From contig DATKVN010000061.1 of assembly GCA_035530055.1 (NCBI GenBank), positions 1 through 17,476 of the forward strand: DNA of 17,476 nt, written 5' to 3'. Position 1 is the first letter of the stretch; every line of letters begins with the position of its first letter. Under the pieces are notes generated by a model. The model did not search any database. It was not told the origin of the DNA and saw nothing but the letters and a program-made list of their open reading frames with translations. Of this stretch, positions 7,042-14,689 are shown piece after piece. The DNA is from a bacterium (GTDB lineage: Bacteria; UBA6262; WVXT01). The translations under genes and the position numbers were made by a program.

Positions 7042-8532
7042 ATGTTCCATCCAAGTTTTAGTCAATTCAAAAGATTAGCAAAAAAAGGAAATTTACTTCC
7101 CGTCTATAAAGAAATCCTCGCCGATATGGAAACGCCGGTCTCTGCATTCACCAAAGTTGGTATGGGAAAGCATGCCTATCTTCTGGAAAGTGTTGAAGGG
7201 GGAGAAAAGTTGGGAAGGTACTCCTTCTTATCCAGTAGCCCGGCATTAATTTTTGAGAGTAAAGGGAGAAAAGTTACTTTGAGTCTTAAGGCTTCAGTAA
7301 TGCGGCAAGTGAAAGAGACAGACAATCCTCTTGAAGAATTGAAGAAAATCATGCAGAAATACAAGCCAGTAGAAGTGGAAGGGCTACCTCGATTCTACGG
7401 AGGAGCTGTAGGTTATATTGGATACGATATGGTAAAGTTCATTGAAGATATTCCCAGCACTAATCCTGATGACCTCGACTTGCCTGATTGTAAATTTATA
7501 TTTACAGATAATCTCTTAATCTTCGACCACGTAGCCCATACAATTAAAGTTGTTTCCTGCGTCCATTTAGATAGAGAAAAAAGTAATCTAAAGACCTTGT
7601 ATAATGAAGCGTGCAGGAAGATTGAAAAGTTAATAACTGAGTTGAGAAAGAAACCAAAGAAGAGACCTAAAGCAAGACGGTCAAGAAGCTCAAAGATAAT
7701 CCTGGAATCGAATTTTACCAGAAACGGTTTTGAGAGGATTGTGGAAAGGGCTAAGGAATATATAAGACGAGGAGACATTATCCAGACTGTTCTGTCTCAG
7801 AGGTTACAAACAAAGGTTAGTGCGCATCCCTTCGATATTTATCGAGCACTGAGAGTTATCAATCCTTCACCTTATATGTATTATCTCTCGCTGGGAGGGA
7901 TGAATCTTGTCGGTTCTTCACCGGAAATTCTCGTCAGACAGGAGGGAAGAATAGTTGAAGTTCGACCTATAGCAGGTACCAGACCGCGAGGGAAAGACGA
8001 ATTTGAGGATAAGAAATTAGAAAGAGAATTGCTCAAGAGTTCCAAAGAGAGAGCAGAACATCTTATGCTGGTTGACCTGGGAAGGAATGACATTGGTCGG
8101 GTCTGTGAGTATGGTAGCGTTAAAGTGCCAGAATTGATGGTTGTTGAGAGGTATTCCCATGTAATGCATATTGTTTCAGGAGTGGTTGGTAAACTAAAAA
8201 GAGGAATGGATAGCTTCGATGTCCTTAGAGCCTGTTTCCCCGCGGGCACAGTTTCCGGAGCGCCAAAGGTCAGGGCAATGGAAATAATAGAGGAGTTGGA
8301 AAATTTAAGAAGAGGACCCTATGCGGGAGCAGTTGGATATTTCAGCTTTCAGGGAAACATGGATATGGCGATTACCATTAGGACGATCCTGATAAAGGGA
8401 AAAGAGGCTTTTCTACAGGCCGGGGCAGGAATTGTGGCTGATTCCATTCCTAAAAATGAATATGAGGAAACAATAAATAAAGCAAAGGCATTATTTGAAG
8501 CGATTGAAATGGCAGAGAAAGGGCTTGAATAA
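7042..8532 (+). CDS. trpE: Anthranilate synthase component I
   Basis: Converts chorismate to anthranilate using ammonia delivered by TrpG; this is the entry step of tryptophan synthesis. The 496-residue protein has LLES at 47-50, part of the tryptophan feedback-binding site. The chorismate-binding domain includes PIAGTRPRG near 309-317, LVDLGRNDIGRV near 348-359, FPAGTVSGAPKVRAMEII near 400-417 and GGxDMAITIRT-like GNMDMAITIRT. The LLES motif suggests allosteric inhibition by tryptophan is retained. PabB is less likely given the linked trpG-trpD. ATG 7042 has a modest ribosome-binding site AAAGGG at 7032-7037. The stop overlaps the trpG start by one base (TAATG), indicating coupled translation of the two subunits. 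Confidence 0.97.
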   Translation: MFHPSFSQFKRLAKKGNLLPVYKEILADMETPVSAFTKVGMGKHAYLLESVEGGEKLGRYSFLSSSPALIFESKGRKVTLSLKASVMRQVKETDNPLEELKKIMQKYKPVEVEGLPRFYGGAVGYIGYDMVKFIEDIPSTNPDDLDLPDCKFIFTDNLLIFDHVAHTIKVVSCVHLDREKSNLKTLYNEACRKIEKLITELRKKPKKRPKARRSRSSKIILESNFTRNGFERIVERAKEYIRRGDIIQTVLSQRLQTKVSAHPFDIYRALRVINPSPYMYYLSLGGMNLVGSSPEILVRQEGRIVEVRPIAGTRPRGKDEFEDKKLERELLKSSKERAEHLMLVDLGRNDIGRVCEYGSVKVPELMVVERYSHVMHIVSGVVGKLKRGMDSFDVLRACFPAGTVSGAPKVRAMEIIEELENLRRGPYAGAVGYFSFQGNMDMAITIRTILIKGKEAFLQAGAGIVADSIPKNEYEETINKAKALFEAIEMAEKGLE

Positions 8533-9122
8533 TGATTCTGGTAATCGATAATTATGACTCTTTTGTCTATAACCTCGTACAGTATTTAGGAGAAATGGGG
8601 GAGAGATTGAAGGTTTTTCGGAATGATAAACTCTCCCTTTCAGATATTGATAAATTAGCACCAGAAAAAATAATTATTTCTCCCGGCCCGGGTAGACCCG
8701 AAGATGCCGGGATATCCTGCAGTCTAATAAAGGAGTTTGCAAGAAAAATTCCCATCCTGGGAGTCTGTCTTGGGCACCAGTGCATTGGCTATGCTTTGGG
8801 AGGAGAAGTAGTTAGGGCAGGAAGGATTATGCATGGTAAGACTTCCCTGGTTTACCATAACCAGAAAGGAATATTCGAAGGGATTACCAATCCTTTCGAG
8901 GCAACACGTTACCATTCGCTGATTGTAAAGGCAGATAACCTGCCTGAATGTTTGGAGATTATTGCTCAGACTGACAGAAAAGAGATTATGGGGATTAAAC
9001 ATAAAGACTACTCGATTTGGGGAGTCCAGTTCCATCCAGAATCTATTCTCACTAAAGAAGGAAAGAAGCTCTTAAGAAATTTTTTAGAAATGGCAGAGAC
9101 TTCTCAAAGGAGAAGAGAATGA
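8532..9122 (+). CDS. trpG: Anthranilate synthase component II (glutamine amidotransferase)
   Basis: Class I glutamine amidotransferase that hydrolyses glutamine and channels ammonia to TrpE. The catalytic triad is Cys79 in GVCLGHQ, His168 and Glu170 in WGVQFHPES. The oxyanion-region motif [11 protein letters not shown] is at 50-60, and HGKTS near 101-105 is typical of TrpG/PabA proteins. At 196 residues it is a complete stand-alone subunit, not fused to TrpD. It overlaps trpE by one base and trpD by four (ATGA), so all three are probably translated in a coupled way. In some bacteria this subunit also serves PabB in folate synthesis. No pabB is visible here, so that dual role is only a possibility. 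Confidence 0.97.
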   Translation: MILVIDNYDSFVYNLVQYLGEMGERLKVFRNDKLSLSDIDKLAPEKIIISPGPGRPEDAGISCSLIKEFARKIPILGVCLGHQCIGYALGGEVVRAGRIMHGKTSLVYHNQKGIFEGITNPFEATRYHSLIVKADNLPECLEIIAQTDRKEIMGIKHKDYSIWGVQFHPESILTKEGKKLLRNFLEMAETSQRRRE

Positions 9123-10174
9123 TTAAGGAAGCAATTGCCAAAGTAGTAAAAGGTGAAAACCTCGAAGAAAAAGAAGCAGTTCAAGTAATGGAAGAGATTA
9201 TGTCAGGTAAGTGTACCGATGCCCAGATTGGAGCTTTCATTACCGCCCTGAGAATCAAGGGAGAGACTGTGGAAGAGATAACAGGATGTGCCAAAGTGAT
9301 GCGGGCTAAGGCGACTAAAATTAATGTATTGCCAGAGGTAGACATAGATCGGGATGAAATCAACATCGATTGGGAGACAATAGTGGATACCTGTGGCACA
9401 GGGGGCACAGGGACGAACACCTTTAACATTTCTACCACCACAGCGTTTGTGGTGGCTGGATGTGGTCTCAGGGTGGCTAAACACGGAAACAGGGGAGTCT
9501 CCTCAAGTTGTGGAAGTGCCGATGTTATAAAGGGTCTAGGAGTGAACCTCGATGTTCCTCCTGAGGTAGTTGCCAAGTGCCTGAGGGAGATTGGGATAGG
9601 TTTTCTCTACGCTCCTCTCTTTCACGGAGCTATGAAATATGCTATAGGTCCCCGACGAGAAATAGGTCTTCGTACTGTATTTAATATTCTCGGTCCTTTA
9701 ACTAATCCCGCCGGTGCCACAGCTCAGGTTCTGGGAGTTTACGATGGTGAACTCACAGAAATGATGGCTCACGTGTTGAACAACTTGGGAGTAAAGAGAG
9801 CCTTCGTTGTCCACGGTTTAGATACTTTAGATGAGATTACGATTACTGGCCCAACTAAAGTTTCTGAATTAAAAAAGAAAAAGGTGGAAACTTACCATAT
9901 CAGGCCGGAGGATTTCGGTCTTTCTGTCGCCCATCCTAGCGAAATAAAGGGAGGCGGAGTTGAAGAGAACGTTGGGATAGTTTATTCAATTCTTAAAGGC
10001 AAGAAAGGTGCACAGCGGAACGTCGTTCTCCTGAACGCCTCTGCTGCTCTTGTGGCTGGAGGAAAAGCAAAAGATTTTAAAGAAGGGATTAGACTGGCTG
10101 AAGATTCAATCGATTCCGGCAAGGCAATGAAAAAGTTGGAGCTCTTAAAGGAATACACCACCAAAGCCGCATAG
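9119..10174 (+). CDS. trpD: Anthranilate phosphoribosyltransferase
   Basis: Transfers the phosphoribosyl group of PRPP to anthranilate. The 351-residue protein has the N-terminal helical domain (ALRIKGET near 43-50), the PRPP-binding loop [14 protein letters not shown] at 93-106 and KHGNRGVSS at 121-129. The usual loop reads GTGGDG, so Thr97 replaces the customary Asp, and about ten extra acidic residues precede the loop. All other signatures, including GPLTNPA near 193, look normal. The ATG overlaps the trpG stop (ATGA), and AAAGGAGA at 9106-9113 is its ribosome-binding site. A 111-bp gap with a 67-bp repeat follows. Confidence 0.97.
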   Translation: MIKEAIAKVVKGENLEEKEAVQVMEEIMSGKCTDAQIGAFITALRIKGETVEEITGCAKVMRAKATKINVLPEVDIDRDEINIDWETIVDTCGTGGTGTNTFNISTTTAFVVAGCGLRVAKHGNRGVSSSCGSADVIKGLGVNLDVPPEVVAKCLREIGIGFLYAPLFHGAMKYAIGPRREIGLRTVFNILGPLTNPAGATAQVLGVYDGELTEMMAHVLNNLGVKRAFVVHGLDTLDEITITGPTKVSELKKKKVETYHIRPEDFGLSVAHPSEIKGGGVEENVGIVYSILKGKKGAQRNVVLLNASAALVAGGKAKDFKEGIRLAEDSIDSGKAMKKLELLKEYTTKAA

Positions 10175-10184
10175 AATTATAACT

Positions 10185-10251
10185 GTAGTGTAGGACTTTA
10201 TGCCCGTAATAGTTTTGGTCGCGTAGGGGCGACCATAAAGGGCTACACTAC
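10185..10251. repeat. 67-bp GTAGTGTAG/CTACACTAC element, short copy (trpD-trpC gap)
   Basis: It is bounded by the inverted 9-mers 10185-10193 and 10243-10251 and contains an internal GGTCGC/GCGACC hairpin. It matches the element at 16342-16450 in opposite orientation. Of its first 50 bases, 48 are identical to the reverse complement of 16401-16450. Its last 17 bases match the other end exactly, and it lacks 42 central bases present in the longer copy. Confidence 0.85.
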
Positions 10252-10285
10252 CTTATACCCATCAGTTGCTCAACGGCTTAATGTT

Positions 10286-11062
10286 ATGGATATTTTAGGG
10301 AAGATAGTCTCTTATAAGAAAGAGAAGGTGGCTGAAAAGAAGAAAAAGATTCCCCTGGGTAAACTGAAGGATAGAATTAATAAGCTTCCTCCAGCCAGAG
10401 ATTTTAAGGGAGCAATTTCTCTTCCAGGAAAAATAAATCTAATCTGCGAGATTAAAAGAGCTTCTCCTTCCAGTGGCCTCATTTGTAGAGAGTTTTATCC
10501 CCAAAAGATAGCCCAGACCTATGAGAAAAATGGTGCAGGGGCTATTTCTGTATTGACAGAAGATAAGTATTTTCAGGGAGATATCCTTCATCTCTTCTCT
10601 GTTAAACAGAGCGTTAACATTCCCATTCTACGTAAGGACTTTATTATTGACGAATACCAACTCTATGAATCGAGAGCTTTTGGTGCGGATGCTGTTCTTT
10701 TGATTGCTTTTCTTCTGGATGGTAAACAGATAGGCGAATTTATAAAGATAAGTAAAGATATAGGAATGGAAACTCTGGTTGAGGTTCATTGTGAGGAAGA
10801 CCTGGAGAAAGTCCTCTCCACTCCTGCAGAGATTATCGGGATAAATAATCGCAATCTGAAAGATTTCACTGTTGACCTTAATGTAACCAAAAATTTAAAG
10901 AAGAAGATTCCGAAGGAAAAGATAGTTGTTTCCGAAAGCGGTATCAAAACGAGAGATGACGTTTTGTTGTTGAAAAATACAGGAGTAAATGCTATATTGA
11001 TTGGACAAGTCTTACTGGAAAGCGAAGACATCGGTAAGAAATTGGAGGAATTGAGGATTTAA
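10286..11062 (+). CDS. trpC: Indole-3-glycerol phosphate synthase
   Basis: Ring-closing decarboxylase that converts CdRP to indole-3-glycerol phosphate, in a (beta/alpha)8 barrel. Hallmark segments are ICEIKRASPSSG (residues 53-64, with the Glu and Lys of the active site), ILRKDFIID, LLIAFLLDG, LVEVHCEEDL, IIGINNRNLKDF and VVSESGIKT. The 258-residue length is typical of the monofunctional form, without the fused TrpF of enterobacteria. ATG 10286 has no clear Shine-Dalgarno, and the preceding gap is mostly occupied by the 67-bp repeat. Its stop is 20 bases before the TrpB2 start, so those two genes are tightly linked. Confidence 0.97.
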   Translation: MDILGKIVSYKKEKVAEKKKKIPLGKLKDRINKLPPARDFKGAISLPGKINLICEIKRASPSSGLICREFYPQKIAQTYEKNGAGAISVLTEDKYFQGDILHLFSVKQSVNIPILRKDFIIDEYQLYESRAFGADAVLLIAFLLDGKQIGEFIKISKDIGMETLVEVHCEEDLEKVLSTPAEIIGINNRNLKDFTVDLNVTKNLKKKIPKEKIVVSESGIKTRDDVLLLKNTGVNAILIGQVLLESEDIGKKLEELRI

Positions 11063-11070
11063 AATCATAA

Positions 11071-11077
11071 AAGGAGG
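11071..11077 (+). promoter_or_regulatory. Shine-Dalgarno deciding the trpB2 start
   Basis: A full-consensus AAGGAGG ends five bases before ATG 11083. An in-frame GTG at 11077 overlaps the site itself and cannot plausibly be the start. Confidence 0.75.
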
Positions 11078-11082
11078 TGGGT

Positions 11083-12438
11083 ATGGAACAGACGAAGATC
11101 ATTCTATCAGAAAAGGAGATTCCCCAAGCCTGGTACAACATCCAGCCGGACCTGCCAGAACCTCTGGCTCCACCATTGCATCCCAAGACTTTTAAGCCAT
11201 TGGGACCTGAGGACCTGGCACCTCTCTTTCCTATGGAGTTGATTAAACAGGAGGTTAGCCAGGAGCGCTGGATCGATATACCGGATGAGGTTCTCAATGT
11301 CTATAAGATGTGGAGACCGACACCTTTACATCGAGCTTATAGGTTAGAAAAAGCACTGAATACTCCTGCAAGAATCTATTACAAGAATGAGAGCGTAAGT
11401 CCTCCGGGAAGCCATAAGCCAAACACAGCAGTTGCTCAAGCCTACTACAACAAAAAGGAGGGAGTAAAAAGAATTGCTACCGAGACAGGAGCAGGGCAGT
11501 GGGGAAGTGCCCTTGCTTTTGGTTGTAACATCTTCGGACTGAAATGCACAGTTTATATGGTAAAAGTGAGTTATCAGCAGAAGCCTTACCGGAGGGTGTT
11601 AATGGAGACATGGGGGGCAGAAGTCCATCCCTCGCCGACTAATTCAACCAATGCTGGAAGAAGTATCCTGGAGAAAGACCCCAAGTGTCCAGGCAGCCTG
11701 GGTATTGCCATATCAGAAGCAGTCGAAGATGCAGTTACACATGACGATACTAAGTATTCTCTGGGCAGTGTTTTGAATCACGTTCTCTTACATCAAACTG
11801 TTGTGGGACTGGAGCTTAAAAAACAGTTGAAACTGGCTGAGGAAAAGCCCGATATTCTAATAGGATGTGTAGGTGGAGGGTCCAATTTTGCCGGGTTCTG
11901 TTTCCCATTTGTTAAAGATAAACTGCAAGGTAAAAAGATACAGATAATTGCCTGCGAGCCTGAGGCGTGTCCCACTTTAACCAGAGGTCCTTACCGATAC
12001 GACTTTGGAGATACTGCTTGCACAGCTCCGGTGGTAAAAATGTTTACTCTGGGCCATTCATTTATTCCTCCTGGAATCCATGCCGGTGGACTGAGGTATC
12101 ATGGTGATGCTCCCTTGGTTTGCCTTCTGGTGAACAAAGGAATTATTGAGGCTAGAGCATACCATCAGAATCCTGTATTTGAAGCAGCTGTTCTCTTTGC
12201 TCGCACTGAAGGCATCCTTCCTGCTCCAGAAACAGCCCATTGTATAAAGGCAGCAGTGGATGAAGCGAAAAAATGTAAAGAGACAGGGGAAGAGAAATGC
12301 ATCGTGATAGCCTTTAGTGGACACGGACACTTCGACCTTGCTGCCTATGATGCTTACCTGGGTAAGAAATTAGAGGATTACGCCTATCCAGAAGAGAAGA
12401 TAAAAGAGGCTCTAGCAGCAATTCCGGCAATCGGGTGA
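11083..12438 (+). CDS. trpB2: TrpB2-type tryptophan synthase beta subunit (PLP enzyme)
   Basis: Fold-type II PLP enzyme of the TrpB2 branch of tryptophan synthase beta chains, which condense indole with serine. From ATG 11083 it has 451 residues, longer than classical TrpB (~395) because of an N-terminal extension rich in proline (residues 14-45) and insertions typical of TrpB2. The PLP lysine is Lys112 in PPGSHKPN. The catalytic Glu134 lies in ETGAGQWG (classical: ETGAGQHG), and the cofactor phosphate loop GGGSN is near 264-268. It lies between trpC and trpF, while a classical trpB precedes trpA further on. Members of this branch often function without tight TrpA binding, as indole-salvage enzymes. 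Its role alongside TrpB here is inferred, not shown. Confidence 0.93.
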   Translation: MEQTKIILSEKEIPQAWYNIQPDLPEPLAPPLHPKTFKPLGPEDLAPLFPMELIKQEVSQERWIDIPDEVLNVYKMWRPTPLHRAYRLEKALNTPARIYYKNESVSPPGSHKPNTAVAQAYYNKKEGVKRIATETGAGQWGSALAFGCNIFGLKCTVYMVKVSYQQKPYRRVLMETWGAEVHPSPTNSTNAGRSILEKDPKCPGSLGIAISEAVEDAVTHDDTKYSLGSVLNHVLLHQTVVGLELKKQLKLAEEKPDILIGCVGGGSNFAGFCFPFVKDKLQGKKIQIIACEPEACPTLTRGPYRYDFGDTACTAPVVKMFTLGHSFIPPGIHAGGLRYHGDAPLVCLLVNKGIIEARAYHQNPVFEAAVLFARTEGILPAPETAHCIKAAVDEAKKCKETGEEKCIVIAFSGHGHFDLAAYDAYLGKKLEDYAYPEEKIKEALAAIPAIG

Positions 12439-12482
12439 AAAAGTCTGGAGTCCTTCGGACAAGGAGGGATTCTGAGCGCCAA

Positions 12483-12588
12483 TGTAGGGGTCCTGATGTA
12501 TCGGGGTGGTTGCCCGAGGGACGGCACAGAGCCCGTCCCCTACAGGAAATGATGTAGGGGCGACACTCCGTGGTCGCCCGAGGGTTAG
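12483..12588. repeat. Two tandem GTAGGGG...GCCCGAGGG repeats (trpB2-trpF gap)
   Basis: Two related units lie in direct order: 12483-12520 and 12553-12584. Each begins TGTAGGGG and ends TGGT(T/C)GCCCGAGGG. Unit 1 is followed by a 7-bp hairpin (12518-12524 with 12533-12539) and by CCCCTACA at 12537-12544, the inverse of its own start. Unit 2 forms a 7-bp hairpin (12558-12564 with 12573-12579). The same GTAGGGGCGACC core occurs inside the elements at 10185-10251 and 16342-16450. The trpF ribosome-binding site falls at the right end. Confidence 0.75.
12580..12584 (+). promoter_or_regulatory. Probable trpF ribosome-binding site within a repeat
   Basis: GAGGG ends nine bases before ATG 12594 and is part of the conserved GCCCGAGGG end of the upstream repeat unit. 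It is the only purine-rich candidate near the start. Confidence 0.5.
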
Positions 12589-12593
12589 TATTG

Positions 12594-13229
12594 ATGGTCA
12601 GGATAAAAATTTGTGGCATTACTAATGAGAAGGATGCCTTGTGGGCAGTCAATCTGGGAGTCGATTACATAGGCTTCAATTTTTACAAGAATAGCCCTCG
12701 CAAAATTTCTCCAAAATTGGTAGCCCAGATTATTGGAAAACTCCCCTCCTTCACCCAGCCTGTGGGCGTTTTTGTAAACGAAGAGATGAAAGCAGTCAAG
12801 AGGATTGCCGAAAAATGCAGGCTCAATCTGGTGCAGTTTCATGGTGAGGAGAGCCCTGAATACTGTCGAGAGTTGCAAGCGCAGAGTCCGAGACTAAAGA
12901 TAATTAAAGCATTCAGGATAAGAAATAAAGAAAGTCTGGAAGGGATGGAAAAGTACAGTGTAGATTATTATCTTCTTGATTCCTATGTTTCGGGGATAGA
13001 GGGAGGGACGGGAGAAGTTTTTAACTGGGATCTGGCAGCGGAGGCAAAGCAGTTTGACAAGCCAGTATTTCTGGCGGGAGGTCTTACTCCTGATAACATA
13101 ACTCAAGCTATAGAAAAGGTTAATCCCTATGGTGTAGATGTAGCCAGTGGTGTAGAGAGGACTCCCCGACGAAAAGATTACGACCTCATGCGTGAATTCA
13201 TAAATCGAATTAGAACAAAAAAACTATAA
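12594..13229 (+). CDS. trpF: Phosphoribosylanthranilate isomerase
   Basis: Isomerises phosphoribosylanthranilate to CdRP, the step between TrpD and TrpC. From ATG 12594 the 211 residues begin with VRIKICGIT, placing the catalytic Cys at residue 7. The general-acid Asp is at 129 in [15 protein letters not shown] near 80-86, [10 protein letters not shown] and [12 protein letters not shown] are also diagnostic. An in-frame GTG at 12570 would add eight residues translated from repeat sequence, and the family N-terminus supports the ATG instead. The gene is stand-alone and lies between the two beta-subunit genes, 14 bases before classical trpB. Confidence 0.96.
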   Translation: MVRIKICGITNEKDALWAVNLGVDYIGFNFYKNSPRKISPKLVAQIIGKLPSFTQPVGVFVNEEMKAVKRIAEKCRLNLVQFHGEESPEYCRELQAQSPRLKIIKAFRIRNKESLEGMEKYSVDYYLLDSYVSGIEGGTGEVFNWDLAAEAKQFDKPVFLAGGLTPDNITQAIEKVNPYGVDVASGVERTPRRKDYDLMREFINRIRTKKL

Positions 13230-13243
13230 CTGCACGTGGAAAT

Positions 13244-14425
13244 ATGAATATGGAAAAGGTTTTACCAGACAAGTCAGGCTATTTCGGTATCTTTGGAGGA
13301 AAGTTTGTTCCCGAGACCTTGATGTCTGTCCTCAAGGAGCTTGAGCGAGTTTACAATAGGGCAAAGAGGGACAAAAGTTTTAAGGATGAACTCAAATACT
13401 ACCTCTCGGAATATGGGGGAAGACCCACACCATTATATTTTGCCAGAAACCTGACAGAGAAGCTGGGTGGTGCGAAGATATATCTTAAAAGAGAAGACCT
13501 CTGCCATACGGGCGCCCACAAGATAAATAATACTCTTGGTCAGGCACTTTTGGCAAAGAGGATGGGTAAGAGAAGAATCATTGCTGAGACAGGAGCTGGT
13601 CAACACGGAGTAGCCACAGCTACTGTTTCTGCCCTTTTAGGACTGGAATGCGAAATTTATATGGGAACTGAGGATATAAAGAGGCAATCGCTTAATGTTT
13701 TTAAGATGGAACTTTTAGGAGCGAAAGTTATTCCAGTCTCTTCGGGAACTAAAACCTTAAAGGATGCAATCAACGAGACGATTAGGGACTGGGTTGCCAA
13801 TGTAAGAACAACGCATTATCTTTTAGGCTCCTGTGTTGGTCCGCATCCTTATCCCATGATGGTAAGGGATTTTCAGTCAGTTATTGGTAAGGAGGTCAAG
13901 CGCCAGATACGGGAAAAGGAAGGACGGTTGCCCGATTATTTGATAGCCTGTGTGGGCGGTGGAAGTAACTCTCTTGGCTTATTTCACCCTTTTTATAAAG
14001 ATGCAGTAAAGTTTATCGGAGTGGAAGCAGCTGGGTTAGGAATAAAAAGTGGCAGACACGCTGCTTCTCTATATGCGGGAGAGATAGGAATACTGCATGG
14101 TTCAAAGAGTTATGTTCTCCATGACAGCAATGGGCAAATTCTTCCCACACATTCTGTTGCTCCTGGCTTAGATTATCCAGGAGTTGGACCTGAACACAGT
14201 TTTTATAAGAAGACAGGCCGTGCCGATTACTTTGCTGTTACGGATAAGGAGGCACTGGAGGCTTTCCACCTACTCTCTGAAACCGAAGGCATTATTCCCG
14301 CGCTGGAACCGGCTCACGCTTTGGCCTACTTGATGAAAATAGCGAAGGATACTAATAAAGATGAGATAATTGTTCTTTGTCTCTCCGGTCGGGGAGATAA
14401 AGATGTAGAGATAGTTAAGGGATGA
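13244..14425 (+). CDS. trpB: Tryptophan synthase beta subunit (classical TrpB)
   Basis: PLP-dependent beta subunit of the TrpA2B2 complex that joins indole, channelled from TrpA, with serine. The 393 residues show [15 protein letters not shown] at 12-26, the PLP lysine Lys93 in HTGAHKINN, the catalytic Glu115 in AETGAGQHG, the phosphate loop GGGSN near 238-242 and [11 protein letters not shown] near 308-318. The sequence before that last motif reads HSVAP instead of the common HSISA. Either ATG 13244 or ATG 13250 could start translation; the Shine-Dalgarno is weak (GTGGA near 13236). The stop TGA at 14423-14425 lies inside the terminal repeat of the following 109-bp element. Its partner trpA comes after a 264-bp repeat-filled gap. 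Confidence 0.97.
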   Translation: MNMEKVLPDKSGYFGIFGGKFVPETLMSVLKELERVYNRAKRDKSFKDELKYYLSEYGGRPTPLYFARNLTEKLGGAKIYLKREDLCHTGAHKINNTLGQALLAKRMGKRRIIAETGAGQHGVATATVSALLGLECEIYMGTEDIKRQSLNVFKMELLGAKVIPVSSGTKTLKDAINETIRDWVANVRTTHYLLGSCVGPHPYPMMVRDFQSVIGKEVKRQIREKEGRLPDYLIACVGGGSNSLGLFHPFYKDAVKFIGVEAAGLGIKSGRHAASLYAGEIGILHGSKSYVLHDSNGQILPTHSVAPGLDYPGVGPEHSFYKKTGRADYFAVTDKEALEAFHLLSETEGIIPALEPAHALAYLMKIAKDTNKDEIIVLCLSGRGDKDVEIVKG

Positions 14426-14528
14426 AGGGATAGTTATCGGAGGCGCTCGGCTAGAGCCTCGCTCAAAATCGACCAGCGCTGGGGCTTTACCTGGCCGATT
14501 TAAAGCTCCTGCAACTATCCCTTCATCC
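14420..14528. repeat. 109-bp inverted-repeat element, copy 2 (after trpB)
   Basis: The ends 14420-14435 and 14513-14528 are the same perfect 16-bp inverted repeats as in the 6443-6554 copy. The internal hairpin pairs 14466-14476 with 14491-14501. Relative to copy 1, two of its base pairs have changed on both sides and stayed paired, while one is now A/C. The trpB stop codon lies inside the left terminus, exactly as hisA's does in copy 1. Confidence 0.87.
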
Positions 14529-14546
14529 CCGGCGTATTGGAAGGTT

Positions 14547-14589
14547 GGGATAGTTATCGGAGGCGCTCGGCTCTTCACAAACTATCTTT
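14547..14589. repeat. Hybrid repeat: left end of the 110-bp element joined to right end of the 395-bp element
   Basis: Bases 14547-14572 are identical to 14427-14452 (26 bases, left part of the 109-bp element). Bases 14572-14589 are identical to 3757-3774 (18 bases, right terminus of the 395-bp element). The junction retains a GATAGTT/AACTATC pairing, so the hybrid still has short inverted ends. Confidence 0.75.
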
Positions 14590-14602
14590 CAAATGTGTAG
14601 TT

Positions 14603-14650
14603 GTAGCTGCAGAGCGAAGCTCTGCGTCTGGAATCCTCCCGAAAGGGAGG
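14603..14650. repeat. Two mini-hairpins upstream of trpA
   Basis: The first, 14609-14625 (GCAGAGC/GCTCTGC, loop GAA), lies in a 24-base stretch identical to 5647-5670 between hisB and hisA. The second, 14635-14650, pairs CCTCCC with GGGAGG around a GAAA tetraloop. Neither is followed by a T-run. Confidence 0.7.
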
Positions 14651-14659
14651 GATAAATTA

Positions 14660-14683
14660 GGACCTTGCTTTCGCAAGGAGTCC
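14660..14683 (+). promoter_or_regulatory. Hairpin containing the trpA ribosome-binding site
   Basis: GGAC-CTTGC (14660-14668) pairs with GCAAG-GTCC (14673-14677 and 14680-14683) around a TTTC loop, with a two-base GA bulge. The Shine-Dalgarno AAGGAG (14675-14680) lies in the 3' arm, nine bases before ATG 14690, so it would be partly sequestered in the folded mRNA. Confidence 0.55.
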
Positions 14684-14689
14684 ACTGCT

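Noticed and set aside
14537-14689. Extended N-terminus for trpA
   Set aside because: The extra 51 codons are repeat sequence. The TrpA family begins at the ATG at 14690, which has its own ribosome-binding site and places Glu49 and Asp60 at the canonical positions.
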